Shown in pieces: positions 1 to 11,060 of a stretch of DNA of 64,000 nucleotides. The stretch's first letter is position 1; every line of letters starts with the position of its first letter. The stretch comes from Lepisosteus oculatus (lineage: Eukaryota; Chordata; Actinopteri; Semionotiformes; Lepisosteidae), in the NCBI RefSeq assembly GCF_040954835.1, contig NC_090703.1, forward strand, positions 21,465,444 through 21,529,443. Direction: 5' to 3'. The notes under the pieces are model-generated. The model saw nothing but the letters and a program-made list of their open reading frames with translations. It did no database searches and was not told the origin of the DNA. Made by a program: the position numbers and the translations under genes.

Positions 1-2148
1 TCAAGCACAGGAGAACAGGACACAACTTGACATAAACCCATTTCAGTTATTTGCATGCAGCTGTCTTGTTGTTTTCATTCCATTTTAATATTTTCTTAAT
101 TCTTTTTTTTTCTCAGTAGATTGATTAAATGGCAGAAAGAGTGGCAGCTCAGGAGTTTGTTTTGATTTAATTTTACGCGCACCCATTTTCAGTTGACTTT
201 CTCTCTCGGCCCCCGTTAGGGTGGCTGAGCTAGCTGAGAGTGCAGGCGTCCATTAGCCTGGTGGGGATGCTCCACAGCTGAATTAATTTTCCCTTCAGCA
301 TGTAAGCTTCTGTTTTCTTTTTCCTTATAGTTTCTGTGTTCTCATTGCTCACTCACTTTGTGCAAAATGTTCAGAATTTTGCAGCTCTTGTTTTAATTGG
401 TGATTGATTTGTGTTTCCTGCTTCTTTGTCTTTATTTTATTTATTTTTTGACATTTAGACATTTTAGATTTAGAGAACCCCTCCTAAAACTGCCAACAAT
501 TTTTAATGTCTTCTTTGGTTTTTCATGACAACCTGAAAGACTGAGGAATGAGACTGTTTTGAAGTGACTGGCAGGGAGGGGTTCTGAGGTTGGTGTTACC
601 TCACTGCCTCTTCCTTTGGTTTTGTTCTGCTGAATTCATTTCTTCTGTTCTTCCCTCTATTTGCTCTTCAGTCTGTTGTGTATGCGAAATTGAACACTGT
701 GTAGAGAGGAGTTGATACCAAAGGTTTTTGAAAGTTGCTTTAAATGCAAGGGTTTTACAATTGGAGAAGTAGATCCGCAGCCTTAACCTTATCACCACAG
801 TGTGCTGTAACTGAAGAATGCCCAATATTTTTTTTCTCATTTACTTTTTCTATTTTTCACTGGTTTCTAACGCCTGGAAAGCACAGCATGGAGGGCTTCT
901 TGTGTGCAGTTCCTCTTGCTGTTTATCACATCTAAAATGTGTTCTCAAAGTCCTGTATCCCCTGTTTCTTCTTCCTACAATGCCTCTGAAATGTGGAAAA
1001 TGATAGTTTGGCATCACATTTCCATTTGGCAACATGTTAATTAATGTGATTGTAATTGGAAATCCTGACAATGATTTTGTTCACTTTCATCTTCCTGGGA
1101 TTTCCTGGATGGAGTGGCTTTGGGGATATGCACAACAACTTTACACAGCAACATTTTACTCTGCAAATCAGAAACAGAATTTTTAACAAGATGTTACTAT
1201 AGAAAGAAACCTTACAGACATCTTCTGTTGAAAGTATTGAGAGTCAACGTAAGTTGTGAAATAAGTAATGTTCTCTAGTAGTCATGTCAGTAGTCAGAAT
1301 TGTGTTTTTCTTAGGTGGGTTTCGTTTTTACATGTAGAATGTCGTTTAAAAGTTTTATCCATTGAGTTTTTTTTAAAGCTAACTCGTGCTTTCTGATGCT
1401 GCAGACACTGAACCACAGAAAACTTACAAGCACACGTTGAGTGCTTCCTAGTGTAAAACCATAAGATCTAGCACAATGCTTGATTTTTTTCAACACCTTC
1501 TGATCTAACTGTAAAAAACAATGCGAAAATAAGGAACAAGTCAATCCTGAATACTGTAGCTGTTTGAGTACCCACAACACTTGCAATACATAGCCTGAGC
1601 ACGGTGGTCTCAGATCTTTCCTGCTTTACTGGCCCTGGAGCTTTTCAGGCCAAGTGGTTATGTTCTGTATTTATTTCAGGATTTGCAGTGCCGGAATTCC
1701 CAGGGCCTATGAACTTTTTAGGGCTACGAAAGAGGGAAACACTAGTGACTTACAAAAAACAAGCTGAAACAACATGCTTGCGATCGACTAGATGCTCCAA
1801 ATCAATAATCATACGCCATCTAGCGGCTGTTGTACAAACTAGAACTATCGAAGTGATGGTCACACGACTTGCTCCATCAATCACGTGGTTTAGCATTAGA
1901 AAAGTTTAATGTACATCATGTCAATCGACGTCATTCAATTGGCATTTACCCCTCTTTTTGCACATTTCGAAGTGAAAGTCCCTGGGGCCTAGAAACACCA
2001 AAATCCAGCCCTGGGGATTTGCATAATCTTCCTCCAGTGTTCTACTCCCAGACATGCCCGCTGTGCTCTACTGCCATGGTGGGAACTCTAGCAGGAGAGC
2101 TTCCGCTGTGTCCTCATGGTTTTCGCTAACACTGCTGCTCTCCGCCAG
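1..2148. other. Non-coding DNA upstream of the first visible MTA exon (probable intron)
   Basis: No stretch here could be matched to an upstream MTA exon. The sequence is AT-rich, with poly-T runs and only short random-looking open frames. Because the exon at 2149 begins inside a coding sequence with a splice acceptor, at least the part next to it must be intron. The upstream exons (the BAH, ELM2, SANT and GATA-like domains of MTA proteins) are presumably before the window. Confidence 0.6.
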
Positions 2149-2297
2149 GGGCCAAGCCCAAAGCTGCGCCTCAATGGGAAATCCTACCCAAGCGCACGGC
2201 TGATTCGGGGCGGCTCCCGGCCCCCCATCAAGAGGAGGACCATGAGCTGGATTGACGTCCCCGATGACCTCCTCTTCATGGCCAACAAGGAGACAAG
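2149..2297 (+). CDS. mta1: MTA family NuRD subunit, penultimate coding exon (partial gene)
   Basis: This exon encodes 49 residues plus two bases of an Arg codon, starting GPSPKLRLNGKSYPSARLIR and including KRRTMSWIDVPDD and MANKET. It is bounded by an acceptor ending CCGCCAG and a donor AAG|GTGAGA. The sequence matches the conserved C-terminal part of metastasis-associated proteins (the LNGKSYP, LIRGGS, PPxKRR and W-I-D-x-P-D-D pattern). MTA proteins are scaffolds of the nuclear NuRD deacetylase and remodelling complex. The N-terminal BAH, ELM2 and SANT domains are not in the window. The symbol mta1 rather than mta3 is inferred: the human orthologues of the two downstream genes and of MTA1 are all on chromosome 14, whereas MTA3 is on chromosome 2. 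The sequence alone supports the family more firmly than the paralogue. Confidence 0.85.
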
Positions 2298-2944
2298 GTG
2301 AGAGACAGAGGAACCCCTGGCATTGTTCTAATGTATGAACAGGGGGATTGTTAAGTTAGCTGGCCTATTCAGAGAAGTGCATGTTATAATCTTCAAACTA
2401 TCTAGAAATTAAATCCGGTCTACATGCTAATGTGATGAGAGTATCCACCACAGGGTTATTAAATCAGTTAGTGCCCTCTGGTGTGTTCTCCACTGACCTT
2501 CTGGTGTGTGCACTAAATTTCACCTGTTGCTCAGGGCAGTTTTCACAATGCAGTCACTTGAATAGGCTGAAATACCAAATCAAATATTGCATTAAATTAA
2601 TAATATAACAAATTTGATATTATTTTGTAAAATATAAATGATGAATGCATTAGCATATCCTGAGTGTAGTCATTTCTTCATTGATGTAGTTTCGCCGTGA
2701 GACCTGTGGGTAGATGTTTGAAAATTGTGCTGTGGGAACCTTTTTTCTTGGATTGGTCCCAAATTGGTTCTAGTTCCTAGGTTAAAAAAGGCCAAACATT
2801 TTTTAATTTTTTTTACAAAATCCATCTCGAAATTATGATAATAAAAGCAAACTGCCTTCTGGATTTTCACGTCGTCTCTGTGAATTCATGATCTGTATTA
2901 CAATAAAAATAGTCCAGTTTGTCATTGGGTCGCAAGTGTCTGGT

Positions 2945-3130
2945 GGGGTTATAGAGTCAGCCTAAAACCTAGGATATGGTTAAAAAGTGGGTGAGAGGAG
3001 TGTTTTCCACTCATGTGGTTGAAGCCTGGATGAATGAGACCCACATATTGATAAGCTAGTGAAATTCATGTGACCTGGATGGCAGAGAGACCTTCTCTTG
3101 TTTGTAACCTTTATTACATTGTTACATGTA
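2945..3130 (+). repeat. CR1-like LINE 3' end fragment
   Basis: The stretch reads like the end of the dispersed CR1-type family found elsewhere in this window: a decayed version of the TTCTT..CAC segment, CATGTGGTTGAAGC, and a final CTTCTCTTGTTTGTAACCTT. The related copies near 27.9 kb (same strand) and 20.4 kb (opposite strand) share this ending. It is heavily decayed and cannot encode protein. Confidence 0.55.
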
Positions 3131-3529
3131 AAACACTAGTGTAATTTTCAAATACTGAGTTTAAGATCATTAAGTTGCATAATCTGTTTTTTCCTACAGC
3201 ACTACTGGCATGAGTTTCAGTTGGTGGTGCTGATGAGATTGTTTGGGATAGTGAAATGTCATGTCTGACAGAACTCTTGATCCAGTAGACTTGGAGAAAG
3301 TGACCAGAGGGCGTACAGTAAATTACTGTAGCACAAGGATTAGAAGTGCTGGTCCAGGCAATACGTAATCCATCAGGTCATATAGGTCATCATTAACTTA
3401 TTCTTACATAAACTCAAGCCTCTGTATCCATCAGAGATTTAGGTCAGTTTAGCAAGTTAATTTGGTCTCGCTTCATTTTCATTACAGCTCCGGAAATCAT
3501 TTGATAATGTCTTGTAAATTAAATCGTTT

Positions 3530-3560
3530 CAATGGTGTAGGAATTGATCCTACACCATTG
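3530..3560. repeat. Perfect 13-bp inverted repeat (hairpin)
   Basis: The left arm CAATGGTGTAGGA (3530-3542) and right arm TCCTACACCATTG (3548-3560) are exact reverse complements around a 5-nt loop, ATTGA. The hairpin lies inside the last MTA intron, about 300 bp before the final exon, so it would form in the pre-mRNA. Its function, if any, is unknown. Confidence 0.75.
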
Positions 3561-3859
3561 GTGAGGGTTGATTTTCGATATAAAAGGCTGACATGGTATA
3601 GCTCTCCAGATTCAGGATTGCCTATCCTTACACTAAACCAGGTGTAGTACTATAGACACAGCTCCTTGTCTTATCTCATTCAGCACTTTTCAGATTTTCA
3701 CTTTGCTGCAGTGGAACCATAACATGGCAATTAAAGCTTTTAAGAGGAAATTTGAATATCAAGAAGATAGGAGCATCCCATGTGCTTTTACTCTACACAG
3801 TAGTTTAAAAACCAAAGGGTAACATCTGCTGCTGTAATCGTGCTTTCTGTCTTGCACAG

Positions 3860-4001
3860 GAAAATCCGAAAGCTCATTGCAACTTCAGAGACCAAGCGAG
3901 CTGCGAGGCGACCCTACGCTCCAATCGTCATCGAGCCGAGCCAGACTGGCCAATCACTGAGACCGCCTGTCAATGAAGAACCAATAGTCATTGAAGACTG
4001 A
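3860..4001 (+). CDS. mta1: MTA family NuRD subunit, final coding exon
   Basis: The exon follows acceptor CTTGCACAG, completes the split Arg codon and encodes 46 more residues before a TGA stop at 3999-4001. It carries KIRKLIATSETKRAARRPY and ends NEEPIVIED, the diagnostic C-terminus of MTA1/MTA3-type proteins. From the family, the basic ETKRAARRPY segment lies in the C-terminal region that contacts the histone-binding subunits RBBP4/RBBP7, tethering them to NuRD. The proline-rich stretch before PIVIED is shorter than in mammalian MTA1. The two exons join in frame to give 96 contiguous C-terminal residues, with no break or frameshift. Confidence 0.88.
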
Positions 4002-4440
4002 ACCTTGTTCTGGCCAATCACACACACTGAACCTGACTGTGTTTATTATTACTGTTATTATTGTTTTTTATTTTCCAACCTTAACCCTGACAGATCAGTA
4101 ATTGTGGATCAACGAAGAAACACTTTGAGTTTCGTGAAATGCTTGTATTCCCAAAGATGAGGGAAGGGACATTTACTTTGTAATATAAGCCACGTGAGTA
4201 TTTTTTAACACGTTAAAAATGATAAAAAAAGACAGTTAACTGCAGTGACATACTGTAACTCCCTTTGTTTCTTTTTGCTTTTTTAAGCTGATAGTTTCTG
4301 TTTTGTGAACAGGCTTTGCTGTACCCTTCTGGAACAGCCAGTTTAACTTATTGAGAAAAATATCCAATGTGCCGTCTTTTGTACCTTTTTCTTAACTGAC
4401 ATCTGCGCTTGAATGATGTAATTAAGAATAAATCAGTTCT
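4002..4440 (+). other. mta1: Probable 3' UTR of the MTA gene
   Basis: AT-rich sequence follows the stop codon directly, with no further open frame of note. A canonical AATAAA at 4427-4432 is the first strong polyadenylation signal. Later AATAAA motifs (for example near 4904 and 7013) could give longer isoforms, so the true end is uncertain. Confidence 0.6.
4427..4432 (+). terminator. mta1: Candidate polyadenylation signal (AATAAA)
   Basis: A canonical hexamer 426 bp after the stop codon, followed by a T-rich stretch (CAGTTCTTTCTCTTTTGTG) of the kind that serves as a downstream element. This is the most proximal clear signal; whether it is used cannot be told from sequence. Confidence 0.5.
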
Positions 4441-7009
4441 TTCTCTTTTGTGAATATATAAATAGAAAACAAGACAAAGGTCTGTTTTTTTAAACCAATA
4501 TTTTCTTTCTGGGGTTTGAAACATGAAAGCAAGATTGTGACTGCCATGGTCAAATCCATCCTATGTATCACTCATTTATCAGCAGAAAAACAAAATTAAT
4601 TTAGTCTTGTTTGGTCTGCTTGAAAAACAGGGAGCAGTTTATGCTCAAAGTACTCCACTCTTATTTTACACAGTCATGGCTTAAACACTGGTTCTAGAGC
4701 CATTTATCATATATATTTTAAAGAAGAGTAAATACACTTGAAACGTGTGCCTTAATCAAACTGAGCAATCTCTGCAAAGACATCGTATTACTTGGGCACA
4801 ACACCAAGCATTAAATTGAATTGACCTAAACACAGCAATGTGGCATTGTGACACCACATACAGTATATATATACACAAGGTATGTACCATACATATTCCC
4901 CAGAAATAAAGTATGTACAAAATATATACCCCACACATGTGACAGTATAGCTTAAATATAATGTGATATTTAAGAAGTCTTTTTTTTGCTAAAATATTTA
5001 ATCATGCTGAAAATGTTTCAGTACTAAAAATACTTCTGTGAGATTAATCTAACATAAGATGCCAATACAGTACACCAGATGCCATTTTCACATTTGATCC
5101 GTCTGTTTACAGTAGTAATCTGAAGTGAATATGTTGCCACTTTTATTATACGGTAAACAATAAGTGCAGAAAGAATAGGATTATTTAGGCAAATGCACAC
5201 TTTAGATACTGTACAAATGTGTTTTTAATCAGTTTTAGCCACTTTCTCCAAATTGATTGCATTTTGAATTGGAAACTGGACCTAATTTTGGAATTGGAGT
5301 GATTTTTATGTCACTCTAAACGAAGGAAACCACTGTTAAGTTTAACTTGGGTTTCAGTACTTGGACGTCTGTGTGTGTGGTGTCTTCTCCTGCCGAATTG
5401 CACAAATTACATTGTCTTGGTATCAAAAACAATCTCAAATTCTGGCTTGCATCAAACAAATCTGTTTTTTTTTTACTTTGTCATTAAATATTCCAGCAAC
5501 TAGAGCTCAGTGATGTTGTAATGAATATTGTGCAAGGATTTGCATTTTTCTTTTTACATTACACATCCTTTATGTGATGCGGTCTTAATTCTTGTTCAGG
5601 GCTGTTTTGCAGATGTCATAAAGTCCTTTATCTCTTCCCTTTAAGGTTTGGCATTCAGGTGAGTTTGTTAACCCATCTATGGCCATGACCATTTAAAGCC
5701 TGCAGCTTTAAGCTGGGTAAACTTTGCTGTTTTGCCAAGTACAATACTGTATGTTTAAATCTTAATCTTACCCTTTCTTGAAATTATCACACTCTCTGAA
5801 TGTGCTTTACACCTAAGGTAACACTGTGAGGTGTATGACTGGGAAAGGTGTAAAAAGAGTGGGGACATGCTAAACTTAAAGAGTTCAAGTCACTTCATAA
5901 GATTTGTGGGGCTGGAGCTTGTCCTTGATTCTGTGGTATAGCATAAGCCTATAGTACAGGGCTCCGCTTAGATGGGATTTGAATTCCATTGTAGGCTGTC
6001 TTCTCCAGTGTTGTTGGTATCCTTTAAAACTGATTACTAAAACAATTGCTGTGAAGTACTCAAGGATCCAACAGTGCAGAGATCATGGCCCTCTAGCAAT
6101 ATTTCAACAACACTGCCCACTATCCCACGCTGCCCCTTAAGTGTCTGACACCAGTTTTGCTTCATACTGGAGGTGAGTGCAAGAACACATTTTGAAAATT
6201 ACCCCAGCCAGCAAGCCAAAATGGGATCAGTGCTTGCGCTATGTGCAAAAACATGTTTTTTTTTTACACTGGGCCGCATCACTAAGATTAATATTGGCAC
6301 AGTAAGGAGATGGCAGTGGAATTTGACTTGCATCAAGTGAAACGTGATCACTCATTTATTGCTGAATTTTTTACTATTTGAAATATCCATACAAGTACTA
6401 CAGCCTAAAATCTCAAGTAGCAGGTACTACTGCCTGTTGCTATCACTGTGCCCGGTGATTATCATGTGTAGGCTAAAATATGACCGACTGCTTGTGGTTT
6501 GAACCTGTCTCTATATTACTTTTGCTGATTGAAATCACACTTCACCATCCACAGTGACTCATTGCGGTGCTGTTTCTGGCTGCACTGTTGTTACAGGAGA
6601 TTCTCAGTGACTTGCTCATATCAGCATTTTACATCATCGTTGTCCATGTCCAACTGTTTTTACTTGTCAGTTTATAAAATCTGGTATTATAATTTGCTGT
6701 GAAAAAAGCATTACTAAAGTGAGGGTGATTTCCACCGTTCCTGTCGGTTTAAAGGCAGGATGAGGTGTGCCTTCCTTTGGACTCGCATCAGGTTGGGAAA
6801 GCCTCAGGACATCAGGATCGGGGTGGACCATTGGTGGTCTAACTCCTTTAATAACAGTTTTGGTGTAGATTTCCACTGCTGTGCTACGAGCCAATGGGAA
6901 TGTGTTACATTGTCCCATTTTATGCAATTGCAAAATGGCACTTTTTTATACTTTTTATTCAAAACCTGAATGTTCAAACTGGAGATTTCTAAGAGTAGAA
7001 TATGTTACA
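4441..7009. other. Intergenic, AT-rich, no gene recognised
   Basis: Only short open frames that look like chance, poly-T and poly-A tracts and many TACTGTA/TACAGTA words. Part of it may still be distal MTA 3' UTR. I can support no exon, RNA gene or named repeat. Confidence 0.5.
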
Positions 7010-8185
7010 ATAAATGCCAGCAAAACCAAAAATATGTAGGCTGCATGTGTAAGTATTCAAACCCATGAACTCAATATCTGTCGCCAACTCCTTTTACGAC
7101 AATTATTGCCTCGAGTCTTTTTTAGGTTTCTACCAACTTTGCACACTGGCTTGGTGCAGTTTTCACCGGGAGTTTTGTTTAAACTCTCTTAGGTTGCCAG
7201 GGGATAAGTTCTACACAACTTTCTTTCCACAGATTTTCAATAAGGTTCAAGACAGGACTTTGACTGGGCCTCTCAAGCACTCCAGTGTTGCTTTAAGTCA
7301 TTGATTGTTGTGCTGAAAGGTGAATTTATATCCCAGTTTTGGGTCTGAAACATGTTTTCCTCTAAGATTTGCTGGAACTTTGCTCCATCTATGTTCCCAT
7401 CAGTCTTGACAAGCTTCCCAGTCCTTGCTGATGAGAAACGGAACTAGAACATATTGCTACCACAACCGTGTTTTACAGTGGGGATGGTGTTGAGTGTGCT
7501 CTGTTCCGTACCCTATCTGGGATTTGAGATGTTTTTCCAGTTCCATTTGTGGACTGACTTGGATTTTGTGGAATGACCCTGTACAGTAACTCTTTCACCA
7601 CTGGCTTCACTGTGGCATCTCTAATCAGTTTCCTCATTGCTTGGCCTCATTGCAGTTTGAATGGTAAGCCTGTTCCATGTAGTGTCAGTTTGCCCTTACT
7701 TAATGATCAACTTCATTACCCTCAAAGAGATATAAAGGGTCTTATTTTATAACCTTCTGATTTATGCCTTAATAGAACTTTATTCCAGAGTTGTTTTGAA
7801 AGTTCCTTTGTCTTCAGAGTTGACGAAGGAAGGATTCGGTTTTGTATGAGATTTACTACCTGACTGAGGGAGTGGTGCATTTATTTGTAAAGTCATGTGA
7901 ACCACTTTTATTGCACACATTCAGGCCATTCAACTCTTTGTGGACTGTAATTAGTAGTTAAGGCATTTTTGTGCTCCTAAATGAATAGTTTTGTTCCAAG
8001 AAAGGATTTTAATATGTACTGTATGCACTCATTATTTCAATTTTTCATCATAATTACTTTGTTGGTTTTTGCTTTGCATGTGTGTGGTAAGTTGTAATGT
8101 TAATTGTTTCTTTAAAATGTCAGAACGGCAGGCTTTATTGGGAGAACTGCAAAGGTCTGAATACTTACGCAAGGCCCTGTACAGG
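7010..8185 (-). mobile_element. Degenerate Tc1/mariner-type DNA transposon
   Basis: The terminal words are inverted: the left end TGTGTAAGTATTCAAACCC (7047-7065) is close to the reverse complement of the right end GGTCTGAATACTTACGCAA (8155-8173). On the minus strand, 7090-7480 reads as a broken Tc1-type transposase C-terminal half: words resembling AKFQQILEEN, then a PSQSP-LNxIENLWK-like block, then CAKLV near the end. Frameshifts and stops are many and the catalytic N-terminal part is largely eroded, so it cannot be active. The right half (7700-8170) keeps the typical non-coding flank with a TTCAACTCTTTGTGGACTG-type word. Confidence 0.75.
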
Positions 8186-8708
8186 GAGGCATCGGACTGA
8201 TGGATAGTGCTCTCTGAAAAATTAAATATGATACCACCTCTCTGAGCCTTCATACATCTTTTGTCTTCTCCACCCGACATGTTTTTCTATACATTTGTAG
8301 TCGTGTTAAGGCCTTAACTACTACTGTTCTGAAATACGTCAGTTTTGCTTTATTTTGGCCAAAGCACATGGGTACAAGTGTTACGACCACCAAGCATTAT
8401 GTTTCAGGACCACAGGCAGATCAGGGTTTATACTGTAATAAACTTGAGTTACCAAAATGATAATCCAGGTTGCTGGGACAGCTCATGGCACAGGGACTCC
8501 ACGTGTGAACACTGTGAGCATGGTGTAACACTGACCTGTTAGCAGGTCTTTGTGAACGTCACCAATACCATTTAATACTACTCCAATCCTAAAGAAGAAC
8601 ATGACTTTATGAATTTCAGAAATAAAGAAGGTCCTGACATATTATTAATATTTAAGGTGAAGTGATGTAATAGGCACTTATAGGAACAGAGTTTTATGCA
8701 AATATTAG
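8186..8708. other. Unassigned sequence between transposon and LTR-like element
   Basis: About 520 bp with no open frame or repeat that I recognise. Confidence 0.4.
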
Positions 8709-8713
8709 CTTGC

Positions 8714-9282
8714 TGTCACAAGCACGGACTGAAATCCGTGTCAGATCTTGTAGAAGACCCTATGCGATGCGGTAAGAGCTGGAGAAAACAGGAGGCGTGG
8801 TAAAAGGGAACACACAAGGGTTAAATAGTGCACAAAATAATAGTGACAGTCCGTGAGACAGTGTACGAGGAAGACTAAACGGCATCCAAATCAAAACAGG
8901 TCCAAGGGCAGGTCAAAACACAGTCCGAGGGTCCATCAACAAGGAATCCATCCTGGGACACGACAAAGTTAAAATCCCCGGGAGGGGGAGCACACGGACA
9001 AACAAAACATGGAGGTCCAAGGGTGACGGGGCGAGATCCTCCAGACCCCGGGCTCAGAAAGCAGGAGGTGTCGGGGATGAGGCCTATGCCCTCAGGAGAC
9101 GGCCGCAGGGTTCCTTGGTGATAGGCGGGCCTCGCGACATCTTACCCCAATGATGAGCCCCGAGGACTGAAGGAGCTGGTCTTTAAGTAATAACGCTAAA
9201 AGGGTACACCTGCGGAGCTTAATCACACGGACAATAATGGGAGCAGTGGAGCGCCCTCTAGGGAGGGATGTCGGGCGTGACA
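8714..9282 (+). mobile_element. LTR-like element (solo LTR candidate) with 5-bp target-site duplication
   Basis: The element begins TGTCACAAGC and ends GGGCGTGACA, so it has TG...CA ends with TGTCAC/GTGACA inverted termini. It is flanked on both sides by the same 5 bp, CTTGC (8709-8713 and 9283-9287). Its distal half shares GCCTATGCCCTCAGG, a TAGGCGGG word and GAGCGCCCTCT with the element at 15906-16235, so the two are one family. It is GC-richer than its surroundings and encodes no protein. A 5-bp duplication with TG...CA ends is the signature of LTR retrotransposon integration, but strand and superfamily are not determined. Confidence 0.7.
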
Positions 9283-9287
9283 CTTGC

Positions 9288-10811
9288 ATCAAATTCTGTT
9301 GTTAGGGAATTTGTGACATTGAATAAAGAGATTGTTGCTTTTATACTGCAGTTATTTTCAGTTTTTGTTTGCATGAGAGAGAATTCCTTACATTTCACTT
9401 GACACCATCTTTAATCTTCTAAAATCTGACATCTGCTACTAGAGTTTCTCAGCCAGCAAAGATTCATTCACTCTAAACATCAGGAACATGTCCAACAGTG
9501 ACAGAGCTGTTTAGAATGAGTCCATTAGGGTTTTCTCTCGGCTAACCCTCAAACCAGATCTCCTACAGTTGGCCGTGTTCAGTGACAGCAGTGAGGGACA
9601 CGCCATGGCATCAATCAGAGTTAACTCTCCTGCCAGGCGCTGTGGAGCTGTCAGCACACAAGTGGAAGGAGTCTGTCCTAACTCATTGTCCTGTGTTGTC
9701 CAGGAATCAAGAAATTAAGAAGCGATTAGTACCACTGAATTGGGTAGGTATAACTTTAAAATACAAATAATTGTTCACAACAGTTCATGGTAGTTTGACA
9801 CCTCAAACTTTTTAAGGGGGGCTGTATGAGAGTTTTCAGCTCTGTAAATGGGTAATCGTGTTTCTTTCTCATACCTCCATAGAACTGCCACTACACCACA
9901 GTTTGAAGTTGATAGTACAGATTGTTACAGAAAAAGACAGTGTAAGACAACATGCTCTACAGCTCTATGTTTTTTCCAGCATTCAGGGATACTGGCGCAG
10001 ACAGAATTTCTGTTCCCAGGGGGGGTTAGAGAGCCACCTACTGGTCCACCAACGCCATTTCTAGCAGCAATGTGATTTTCTTAAGAATGCAAAGATTGCT
10101 CTGAGGCTCTGGGGTGATTTCATTCCAGTTCTCATATTTTTGTTCATTGGGCTGTGTTAAAATTGGTGTAGAGGATGTCATTGCCCACATTGCATTTATC
10201 TGTATTCAGACACTGCCTCACGAGTTGACACTAATCAATTTTGCTTTTGGGAACACATTTATTGTTCAGAATGTGATCAGTTCAATAAGCATGCTACGGG
10301 TATGTGAGCGTGCTAGGAAGTGAAGTCTTAATGGTTCTTAAGAAGTTAAACTCATACAGAATACAAATTCTGCTACTTTGTCCCTAGTGTTTATTCCATA
10401 TTAAGCTACAGTACCACACCATAAGGTGGATCAGTTGTGACCCGTAACGTACTGTACATTTTTCAAACATAGCACTTCGTAATAAAAACAGGTGTTTGTA
10501 GTTGAGTCCAAATTGCTATTGTTCAGTCTAGAGCGTGATCTCTCTATATATACTTTTCTGTATATAAATATAATTGTTCATGTTACTGTTACCAAACTAT
10601 TTAATTTAAAAATAATCATTGTGACGGTTTTTCCTGCGAATAGAAATTCTGCTCAGAGCATTGAAAAGGCATGCATTTTGACACTGCGAAGGAGAAAAGA
10701 TCCGTTTTACCATAATATGTCAAGTACGGTTCAGGACGTTGGTTGTTGTATTTATTATTGTGCTTGTTGTTTCGAAAAATCACCTCTATATCTTTCCTAT
10801 TTTCGTTGATT
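9288..10811. other. Unassigned non-coding stretch
   Basis: AT-rich intergenic DNA. The open frames at 9848-10075, 10114-10323 and 10492-10809 have no recognisable domain and no splice or Kozak context that favours them. A segment around 10010-10070 (CCCAGGGGGGGTTAGAGAGCC) has a repeat-like feel but was not assigned. Confidence 0.4.
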
Positions 10812-10829
10812 CCCCCCCCCCCCCCCCCC
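10812..10829. repeat. Poly-C tract of 18 bases
   Basis: Eighteen consecutive C on the + strand (18 G on the minus strand). This is a mononucleotide microsatellite, able in principle to form a G-quadruplex on the minus strand and prone to length error in sequencing. Confidence 0.95.
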
Positions 10830-11060
10830 ATCATGAAAGGTGACAACGGTTTCGGAACCGTGAGTGAGGTCCTTTTCTGACCGGGACAGAAACGGTTAAA
10901 GCGGAGCAAGGTCTGTGTTGCTAGAGAGTGAGCATGTGCTGTTACTGCAGTGAAATCCAATGTGTCAATTTTCATTCAGAGAGCGGAGCCAGAGAGCGGT
11001 TCACCGGGGATGTGAAGCGGTGCCGGGGCGTTTGGCCGTGCATCTTTTTTGTCCCAGAGA
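10830..11060. promoter_or_regulatory. Locally GC/CpG-richer patch, possible promoter or untranslated exon
   Basis: Between AT-rich flanks, this patch has many CpG dinucleotides (GGTTTCGGAACCGTGAG, AAGCGGAGC, GGTGCCGGGGCGTTTGG). It could be a promoter or first exon of a non-coding transcript or an upstream tmem229b exon. There is no direct evidence of transcription, and repeat DNA is an alternative. Confidence 0.25.

Larger units (their letters stand above)
2298..3859 (+). other. Last intron of the MTA gene
   Basis: This 1,562-bp GT-AG intron (GTGAGA ... TTGCACAG) is AT-rich and separates the final two coding exons, splitting an Arg codon (AG|G). It contains a CR1-like LINE scrap near 2945-3130 and a perfect short hairpin at 3530-3560. 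I see no coding exon inside it. Confidence 0.8.

Noticed and set aside
2040..2085. A short exon-like segment between CTCCCAG and ATG|GTGGGA upstream of the MTA exon
   Set aside because: It would be a 27-bp micro-exon with no similarity to MTA sequence. The splice-like words are common by chance.
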